Shown piece by piece: positions 4,678 through 9,303 of a stretch of DNA of 9,303 nucleotides; within the stretch, counting starts at the first letter, position 1; each line of letters starts with the position of its first letter. The notes below the pieces were generated by a model, which made no database searches, was not told the DNA's origin, and worked only from the letters and a program-made list of their open reading frames with translations. The position numbers were made by a program, and so were the translations under genes. Source of the DNA: DATAAM01 sp036260075 (GTDB taxonomy: Bacteria; Actinomycetota; Acidimicrobiia; Acidimicrobiales; JAHWLA01); assembly GCA_036260075.1 (NCBI GenBank), contig DATAAM010000048.1, positions 1 through 9,303 of the forward strand, given 5' to 3'.

Positions 4678-5753
4678 CGCAGGAACGACGGGACGTCGAA
4701 GTCGTCGTCGCCGCCCGCCTCGAGCTCTTCGTCGAGCGATGCATCCTTGCCGGTGAGCAGCCCGAGGCCGCCCTTCTCCTCGCGGCGACGGGTGCGCTCG
4801 TTGTCCCACTGCTCGAAGCCCGCGGCGATCACGGTGACGCGCACCTCGTCGCCCATGGCGTCGTCGATGACGGACCCGAAGATGATGTTGGCGTCGGGGT
4901 GGGCCACGCCGTGGATGATCTCGGCGGCCTCGTTGACCTCGAACAGCCCGAGGTCGCTGCCGCCCGCGATGTTGAGGAGGATGCCGCGGGCGCCTTCGAT
5001 GGAGGCCTCCAGGAGCGGGCTGGTGATGGCGGCCCGGGCGGCGTTGACGGCTCGCCCCTCGCCCGACGCGGTGCCGATGCCCATGATGGCGGTGCCCGCG
5101 TTGGACATGATCATCTTCACGTCGGCGAAGTCGGTGTTGATGAGGCCCGGCGTGGTGATGAGGTCAGTGATGCCCTGCACGCCTTGCAGGAGCACCTCGT
5201 CGGCCATCTTGAACGCGTTGACCATCGAGGTCTTGTCGTTGGAGACCGTGAGCAGCCGGTCGTTGGGGATGACGATGAGGGTGTCGACCTTCTCCTTGAG
5301 ACGCTGGATGCCGGAGTCGGCCTGCACCGAGCGGCGGCGGCCCTCGAAGCCGAACGGTCGCGTGACCACGCCGATGGTGAGCGCGCCGATGCTCTTGGCC
5401 ACCTCGGCCACCACGGGCGCGCCGCCGGTGCCGGTGCCGCCGCCCTTGCCCGCGGTGATGAACACCATGTCGGCGCCCTTCAGCACCTCTTCGATCTCGT
5501 CGCGGTGCTCTTCGGCGGCCTGGCGGCCGACCTCGGGATCGCTGCCCGCGCCGAGCCCGCGCGTGAGCTGGCGGCCGATGTCGAGCTTCACGTCGGCATC
5601 GCTCATCAGCAGGGCCTGCGCGTCGGTGTTGATGGCGATGAACTCCACGCCCTTGAGGCCGGCGTCGATCATGCGGTTCACCGCATTGACGCCACCACCC
5701 CCGATGCCGACCACCTTGATGACGGCGATGTAGTTCTGCGCTGCGCCGGCCAT
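4674..5753 (-). CDS. ftsZ: Cell division protein FtsZ
   Basis: FtsZ is the tubulin-like GTPase that forms the Z ring. The 359 residues include GIGGGGVNAVNRM (16-28), the tubulin signature GGGTGTGGAP (104-113), IPNDRLL (162-168) and the T7 synergy loop NTDFADV with N206, D208 and D211. The GTPase and C-terminal subdomains end at about 313. A short linker of about 35 residues, with RRRE and acidic patches, leads to the conserved tail DDDFDVPSFLR, the docking site for SepF and FtsW-type partners. The residue before the signature is Lys (TAGKGGG), where Met, Glu or Leu is more usual. ATG 5753 is preferred: it yields MAGAAQNYIAVIKVVG, which aligns with actinobacterial FtsZ N-termini, and has GGAAGGG (5769-5763) 9 bases upstream. 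An in-frame ATG at 5777 would add 8 residues. It has its own promoter upstream and shares a 4-base overlap with pgeF. Confidence 0.98.
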   Translation of the reverse strand: MAGAAQNYIAVIKVVGIGGGGVNAVNRMIDAGLKGVEFIAINTDAQALLMSDADVKLDIGRQLTRGLGAGSDPEVGRQAAEEHRDEIEEVLKGADMVFITAGKGGGTGTGGAPVVAEVAKSIGALTIGVVTRPFGFEGRRRSVQADSGIQRLKEKVDTLIVIPNDRLLTVSNDKTSMVNAFKMADEVLLQGVQGITDLITTPGLINTDFADVKMIMSNAGTAIMGIGTASGEGRAVNAARAAITSPLLEASIEGARGILLNIAGGSDLGLFEVNEAAEIIHGVAHPDANIIFGSVIDDAMGDEVRVTVIAAGFEQWDNERTRRREEKGGLGLLTGKDASLDEELEAGGDDDFDVPSFLR

Positions 5754-5762
5754 AGCGTCAGT

Positions 5763-5769
5763 CCCTTCC
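5763..5769 (-). promoter_or_regulatory. Ribosome binding site supporting the shorter ftsZ start
   Basis: GGAAGGG on the minus strand, 9 bases before ATG 5753. The alternative ATG at 5777 has only GGAG four bases upstream, which is too close. Together with FtsZ alignment this decides the start at 5753. Confidence 0.6.
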
Positions 5770-5814
5770 GATGGCATCCGGCTCCGGACGCAGCCGGGCT
5801 CGGAACGTGCGAAT

Positions 5815-5837
5815 GGCCGGGACCCGTGGGCCCGGCC
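5815..5837 (-). promoter_or_regulatory. GC-rich hairpin in the ftsZ leader
   Basis: GGCCGGG and CCCGGCC (7 bp, all G/C) flank a 9-nt loop, about 60 bases before the ftsZ start. It lies within the inferred leader. No T-run follows, so it is not a typical attenuator; it may be an mRNA stability or pausing structure, or incidental in GC-rich DNA. Confidence 0.35.
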
Positions 5838-5858
5838 TCAAGCTCAAGTGCAGGTTGA

Positions 5859-5874
5859 AGGTTCGTGTGAACCT
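5859..5874 (-). promoter_or_regulatory. 16-bp dyad just downstream of the ftsZ promoter
   Basis: AGGTTCACACGAACCT has perfect 6-bp arms around ACAC. It begins about 8 bases after the predicted transcription start, a position suited to a repressor operator. It could equally be a small leader hairpin. I recognise no specific regulator for it. Confidence 0.35.
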
Positions 5875-5888
5875 CTGGCGACGATTGA

Positions 5889-5918
5889 ACTTTAGCCACA
5901 CTGGCAACGGGGGGTCAA
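5889..5918 (-). promoter_or_regulatory. Predicted sigma-A-type promoter for ftsZ
   Basis: On the minus strand TTGACC (5918-5913) and TAAAGT (5894-5889) are separated by 18 bases, matching the actinobacterial housekeeping form TTGACN-N17/18-TANNNT. Transcription should start near 5882, giving a leader of about 130 nt before ATG 5753. The position between ftsQ and ftsZ agrees with mapped ftsZ promoters in Streptomyces and mycobacteria. The stretch is AT-richer than its surroundings. Confidence 0.6.
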
Positions 5919-5924
5919 GCACCG

Positions 5925-5989
5925 GCCCCGCTGTTTTGGGCACGCTTTGCCGCGCATAGGACGGGAAAACGTGCCCAAAACAGAGGGGC
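5925..5989 (-). terminator. Long inverted repeat after ftsQ, candidate terminator or dispersed 3'-end element
   Basis: The arms 5925-5944 and 5970-5989 pair at 19 of 20 positions, including a perfect 14-bp block CTGTTTTGGGCACG / CGTGCCCAAAACAG, around a 25-nt loop. The structure begins one base after the ftsQ stop and ends 6 bases before the -35 box of the ftsZ promoter, so it insulates one unit from the next. No U-tract follows. Its layout (CCCC, spacer, T-rich, TTGGG, placed right at a stop codon) resembles the repeat at 689-820. Confidence 0.6.
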
Positions 5990-5990
5990 G

Positions 5991-6782
5991 TCATCGCCGG
6001 GTGAGGACCGGGGCCGAGGGGGCGCGGATGTCGAGGACGGCGAGGCGGCGCAGGTCGACCTTGGCCAGCATGGTCTCCAGCGCCTGCACCTTGGCCGCCA
6101 CCTGCTCGGCGGGGCCGAAGCGCACGATGCCCGAGGGGGCCAGCCGCAGCTCGAGCTCTCCTCCGGGCGCCAGGGTCACGTCGCGCACGCGGTCGTGCAG
6201 GTGGCGCGGGACGGCGGCGGCCACCGCCAGCGCGTCGCGGGCGGGGGCACCGACCGTCCGCCCCGGCTTGGCCGCCACCTCGATCCCGGCCACGCCGATG
6301 ATGTCGGCCCGCCGGTCGGGCCCCACCTCGAGCACGCGCCCGGTGCGGTCGAGCAGCGCCCAGCCGCCGCCCTTCACCGCCGCCACCGCCGCCTCCGTCC
6401 GCTCGGTGATGCGGATGCGAACGGTGCGGGGCCAGGCCTTCTCGGCCCGAGCCGCCTCCACCCAGGGCAGCGCCTCGGTCCGGCGAACGACCTCGCTGGT
6501 CTTCACGTCGATCAGCTGAGGATGCCGATCGAGGCCAGTGGCCCGCAGCAGGTCGGCGCGGGCGGTGTGCTCGGCGCCTTGTAGGTCGACGTAGTCGACG
6601 TCCATGAGCGGTGAGCGGGTGGCGCCGGCGGCAGCCAAGGCCAGGCCCACCACCGCGGCCGCCGACGCCAGCGCCCGGAAGCGACGGCGCCCTTCGTCGC
6701 GCAGCACGGCGGCCCGACGGCGGTGGATGCGAGGGTCGACGCGGACGCGTGGGCGCGCCGGTACGGGTGTCGGCGTGCTCAT
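5991..6782 (-). CDS. ftsQ: Cell division protein FtsQ (DivIB family)
   Basis: FtsQ is a bitopic divisome protein that joins FtsB and FtsL and regulates septal synthesis. The 263 residues comprise a basic cytoplasmic tail (1-35), one transmembrane helix (about 37-53, ALASAAAVVGLALAAAG), and an extracytoplasmic POTRA domain (about 58-128). The hallmark LPWVEAARAEKAWPRTVRIR and ITERTEA follow, then the WALLDRTGRVLEV strand region and a beta domain to the end. Start ATG 6782 forms ATGA with the murB stop and has GGAGG (6794-6790) 7 bases away. The stop at 5991 is followed at once by a long inverted repeat. FtsQ sequences diverge fast, but the domain order, the motifs and the position after murB make the assignment firm. 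Confidence 0.95.
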   Translation of the reverse strand: MSTPTPVPARPRVRVDPRIHRRRAAVLRDEGRRRFRALASAAAVVGLALAAAGATRSPLMDVDYVDLQGAEHTARADLLRATGLDRHPQLIDVKTSEVVRRTEALPWVEAARAEKAWPRTVRIRITERTEAAVAAVKGGGWALLDRTGRVLEVGPDRRADIIGVAGIEVAAKPGRTVGAPARDALAVAAAVPRHLHDRVRDVTLAPGGELELRLAPSGIVRFGPAEQVAAKVQALETMLAKVDLRRLAVLDIRAPSAPVLTRR

Positions 6783-7693
6783 GCCGACACCTCCGTCTCG
6801 TCGAAGCCCACCAGGCGCAGCTCGGGTTCGAGCCGCACGCCCGTCCGCTCCTCCACCCGTCGCTGCACCTCCCGAATCAGGGCGAGCACGTCGTCAGCCG
6901 ACCCGCCCTCGTCGGCCTGGATGAAGTTCGCATGTTTCGTGGACACATGGGCGGACCCCACGCGGAAGCCCTTCAGCCCCGCGGCTTCGACCAGGCGCCC
7001 GGCGGCGTCGCCGGGTGGGTTGGTGAACACCGAGCCCGCGTTCTGCCCGCCGGGCTGGTGCTCGCGACGCCAGCGCACGATCTCGGCGATCTCGGCCTCC
7101 GCCTGCTCGCGATCGCCCTGCCGCAGCGCCAGCTCCGCCCACGTGACGACCTGGGTGGGCGTCACCGACGAGCGGCGGTAGCCGAAGCGCAGGGCAGCGA
7201 GGTCGAGGTCGGCGTCGAGGTCGCCCGCCAGATCGACCACGCGTGCCCGCGTGGTGCACGCGGCCATGTCGGAGCCGTGGCCCCCGGCGTTCATGCGCAC
7301 CGCCCCGCCCACGGAGCCGGGCACGCCCACCGCCCACTCGAAGCCGGTGAGGCCCGCCGCCGCCGTGCGGCGAGCCAGGACCGGGAGCGCGACCGCGCCC
7401 CCGGCGCGCACCCGGGTGCCCTCGATGTCGATGCCCGCGAACCCCTCGCCCAGCATCACCGCCACCCCGTGGAAGCCGGCGTCGGCGACGAGCAGGTTCG
7501 AGCCCTTCCCCACCACGAGCACCGGCACGTCGGCGTCACGGACGGCTTCGCGCACCGCCGCCAGGTCGGCCTCGTCGCGCGCCTCCACGAAGAGCGCGGC
7601 CGACCCGCCGACCCGGTACGTCGTGAGCGGCCCGATGGGCACGTCGCGCCGGCCCCGATCACCGAGGACGTTCGCGGCCGCCTCGATGCTCAC
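6779..7693 (-). CDS. murB: UDP-N-acetylenolpyruvoylglucosamine reductase MurB
   Basis: MurB is the FAD enzyme that uses NADPH to reduce UDP-GlcNAc-enolpyruvate to UDP-MurNAc in the cytosol. The 304 residues show the FAD-binding PLTTYRVGGSA (22-32), VVGKGSNLLVADAGF (60-74) and GVPGSVGGAVRMNAGGHG (123-140). GYRRSS (171-176) carries the active-site Tyr and Arg. QNAGSVFTNP (217-226) holds the proton-donor Ser221, and SxKHANFIQ and LEPELRLVG (288-296) provide the C-terminal catalytic Glu (E291 by alignment with the E-V-R-I-I-G form). GTG 7693 is the start: it makes GTGA with the murC stop and has GAGGAG (7707-7702) 8 bases before it. The frame stays open further upstream but there it is only the shadow of murC. 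Confidence 0.97.
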   Translation of the reverse strand: MSIEAAANVLGDRGRRDVPIGPLTTYRVGGSAALFVEARDEADLAAVREAVRDADVPVLVVGKGSNLLVADAGFHGVAVMLGEGFAGIDIEGTRVRAGGAVALPVLARRTAAAGLTGFEWAVGVPGSVGGAVRMNAGGHGSDMAACTTRARVVDLAGDLDADLDLAALRFGYRRSSVTPTQVVTWAELALRQGDREQAEAEIAEIVRWRREHQPGGQNAGSVFTNPPGDAAGRLVEAAGLKGFRVGSAHVSTKHANFIQADEGGSADDVLALIREVQRRVEERTGVRLEPELRLVGFDETEVSA

Positions 7694-9039
7694 GAGAGCA
7701 GCTCCTCGGGCAACGAGGTGATGTCGCCTGCCCCGAGGGTGACGCACACGTCGCCGGGCCGCAGCCGCGTGCGCAAATACGCCACGAGCTCGGGACGCGT
7801 GGGCAGGTAGGCCAGACGCGCAGTCGGGTGGGCGTCGAGCACCGCGTACACGAGCAGCTTCCCGGTCACGCCCGGGCGGGGCGCCTCGCCCGCCGAGTAC
7901 ACGTCGGTGAGCACGATCAGGTCGGCGTCGACGAACGCGTCGGCGAAGTCGCGCCACAGCGACGCCGTGCGGGAGAAGCGGTGCGGCTGGAAGACGGCCA
8001 CGACCCGCTTCCACCCGCCGTCGCGCGCCGCCGCCAACGCGGCGCGCACCTCACTGGGCAGGTGGGCGTAGTCGTCCACGAACGTCACGCCGTCGCGCTC
8101 GCCGCGGAACTGGAAGCGACGGGCCACCCCGCCGTAGCGGGCCAGCGCGCGGGCAGCGGCGTCGAACGGCGCGCCCAGCGCCATGCCCATGGCCAGCGCG
8201 CCGCACGCGTTGCGGGCGTTGTGCAGCCCGGGCACCGGCAGGCTGATCTCGCCCAGCACCTCGCCGTGGTGCTCAACGGCGAAGCGCACGCTGCTGCGGG
8301 CGCCGCGCACGTCGACCATGCGGTAGTCGGCGTCGGGGCTGGTGCCGTACGTGCAATCGGAGGCGCGGGTGAGCAGGGGGTCGTCGGCGCACACGACCTT
8401 CGGCCCCGGGGTGGCCGCCAGGAACCGCTCGAAGGCGGCGGCCAACGCGTCGAAGCCGCCGTAGTGCTCGAGGTGGTCGGGCTCCACGTTGGTGACCAGC
8501 GCCGCTTCGCGCGGCAGCTCCAGGAAGGTGCCGTCGCTCTCGTCGGCCTCCACGACGAACCACTCCCCTTCGTCCCACACGGCGCCGGTGCCGATCTCGT
8601 TCACGTCGCCGCCGATGACGAACGACGGGCGCATGCCCGCTTCGACCAGCACGAGGGCGAGCATCGACGACGTGGTGGTCTTGCCGTGGGTGCCCGCCAC
8701 CGCCACCGTGCGCCGCGTGCGGGCGACGGCCGCCAGCGCCTCGGCCCGGCGCAGCACCGGGATCCCCCGCTCGTGGGCGGCGACCACCTCCGGGTTGGTG
8801 GGCGGCACGGCAGTGGAGACGGTGACGGCGTCGACCTCGCCCACGTGGGCGGCGTCGTGGCCCACGAACACGTCGATCCCCAGCGCCCGCAGCCGCTCCG
8901 TGCCGGCCGAGGCGCGCAGGTCGCTGCCGGTCACCCGATGGCCCATGCTCGCCAGGACGGTGGCGATGGCGCTCATGCCCGCCCCGCCCACGCCCACCAC
9001 GTGCACGGCCTGCGGCCGCGACAGGTCGAGGTCGCTCAC
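7690..9039 (-). CDS. murC: UDP-N-acetylmuramate--L-alanine ligase MurC
   Basis: MurC adds L-Ala to UDP-MurNAc with ATP, the first step of stem-peptide assembly. The 449 residues have the three Mur-ligase domains: the UDP-binding Rossmann domain with VGVGGAGMSAIA (15-26); the ATPase domain with AGTHGKTTTSSM (115-126), VEADESDGTF (163-172), NVEPDHLEHYG (184-194) and LHNARNACGA (272-281); and a C-terminal domain with VDDYAHLPSEV (321-331), FQPHRFSRT and DVYSAGEAPRPG. The usual MurC motif DDYxHHP reads DDYAHLP, with Leu327 for the second His. GTG 9039 makes GTGA with the murG stop, and GGAGG (9049-9045) lies 5 bases before it. The start gives the normal length and N-terminus. Confidence 0.97.
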   Translation of the reverse strand: MSDLDLSRPQAVHVVGVGGAGMSAIATVLASMGHRVTGSDLRASAGTERLRALGIDVFVGHDAAHVGEVDAVTVSTAVPPTNPEVVAAHERGIPVLRRAEALAAVARTRRTVAVAGTHGKTTTSSMLALVLVEAGMRPSFVIGGDVNEIGTGAVWDEGEWFVVEADESDGTFLELPREAALVTNVEPDHLEHYGGFDALAAAFERFLAATPGPKVVCADDPLLTRASDCTYGTSPDADYRMVDVRGARSSVRFAVEHHGEVLGEISLPVPGLHNARNACGALAMGMALGAPFDAAARALARYGGVARRFQFRGERDGVTFVDDYAHLPSEVRAALAAARDGGWKRVVAVFQPHRFSRTASLWRDFADAFVDADLIVLTDVYSAGEAPRPGVTGKLLVYAVLDAHPTARLAYLPTRPELVAYLRTRLRPGDVCVTLGAGDITSLPEELLS

Positions 9040-9303
9040 GTCGACCTCCGACGGGCGTGCCGGTCGAGGAGCATGGCCACCCGGTTGGCGGCATCGGGCA
9101 CCGCGCACGACCGGGCCGCCTCGCTCATGCGGGCCAGGCGCTCCCGGTCGGCCACCAACGGCGCCAGCTCGGCAGCCAGCCGCTCGGTGGTCAGCTCCCC
9201 GTCGGGGACGAGCACGGCGCCCCCTGCCTGCACGAGCGCGCCCGCGTTGGCCGTCTGGTGGTCGCCGGGCGCGCCGGGCAGCGGCACGAGCACGGCAGGC
9301 AGT
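9036..9303 (-). CDS. murG: MurG glycosyltransferase, C-terminal part (5' end outside window)
   Basis: MurG adds GlcNAc to lipid I to make lipid II at the inner membrane face. Only the last 88 residues are in the window. LPAVLVPLPGAPGDHQTANA, then ALVQAGGAVLVPD, is the conserved donor-site region of actinobacterial MurG, and the remainder is the C-terminal helix region (ERLAAELAPLV, AVPDAANRVAMLL). The stop at 9036 overlaps the murC start. The fragment is short, but motif and neighbour agree. Confidence 0.93.
   Translation of the reverse strand, partial: LPAVLVPLPGAPGDHQTANAGALVQAGGAVLVPDGELTTERLAAELAPLVADRERLARMSEAARSCAVPDAANRVAMLLDRHARRRST

Noticed and set aside
4678..4809. GTG start for pgeF 44 codons inside ftsZ.
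   Set aside because: The added stretch is Arg-rich and overlaps the conserved FtsZ tail; it looks like frame shadow, not protein.
4126..5733. A 535-codon plus-strand open frame opposite pgeF and ftsZ.
   Set aside because: It is antisense to two strongly conserved genes, is low complexity, and has no recognisable motif or ribosome site.
4674..5777. Longer ftsZ start at ATG 5777.
   Set aside because: The 8 extra residues do not fit FtsZ N-termini and its ribosome site is too close, while 5753 has GGAAGGG at 9 bases. It remains possible.
6611..7810. A 399-codon plus-strand open frame opposite ftsQ and murB.
   Set aside because: His/Arg-rich composition typical of the antisense frame of GC-rich genes; the minus-strand genes carry all family motifs.

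Overview
The window is one end of a division and cell wall (dcw) cluster from a high-GC actinobacterium. An Acidimicrobiia-like lineage is my best guess, from protein style and gene order only; no rRNA or other phylogenetic marker is present. Every complete gene lies on the minus strand. The exception on the plus strand is the 3' end of an isoleucyl-tRNA synthetase gene (ileS), which enters at the left edge and converges on the cluster. No transposase, phage gene, tRNA, rRNA or CRISPR array was seen.

In transcription order (right to left) the cluster reads murG (3' end only), murC, murB, ftsQ, [ftsZ promoter/leader], ftsZ, pgeF (yfiH), yggS, sepF, yggT, divIVA, and then an unnamed gene for a two-helix membrane protein with a histone-H1-like lysine/alanine tail. 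murG-murC-murB-ftsQ are chained by 4-base stop/start overlaps, as is ftsZ-pgeF, where the overlap is CTGA and implies a rare CTG start. pgeF and yggS overlap by 19 bases. ftsA is absent between ftsQ and ftsZ, as is usual in actinobacteria, where SepF serves as FtsZ membrane anchor. The products fit together: MurG, MurC and MurB make peptidoglycan precursors; FtsQ, FtsZ and SepF build the septum; the DivIVA-family protein handles polar or septal placement; YggT, YggS and PgeF are the usual small companions (membrane protein, PLP homeostasis, peptidoglycan-precursor editing).

Two non-coding regions stand out. Between the converging ileS and tail-protein genes (689-820) lies a 132-bp inverted repeat whose outermost bases are the two stop codons; inside it are a 10-bp hairpin and a perfect 20-bp palindrome. 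Between ftsQ and ftsZ (5754-5990) lie a second long inverted repeat starting just after the ftsQ stop, a good sigma-A-type promoter (TTGACC, 18 bp, TAAAGT), a dyad and a hairpin in a leader of about 130 nt. The two inverted repeats share a layout and may belong to a dispersed 3'-end element.

The least conventional gene is the last one (818-1822): two transmembrane helices, two copies of an approximately 48-residue acidic helical module, and a 74-residue tail with 28 lysines. It could tether the nucleoid to the membrane near the divisome. The rest of the cluster is conserved core biology.
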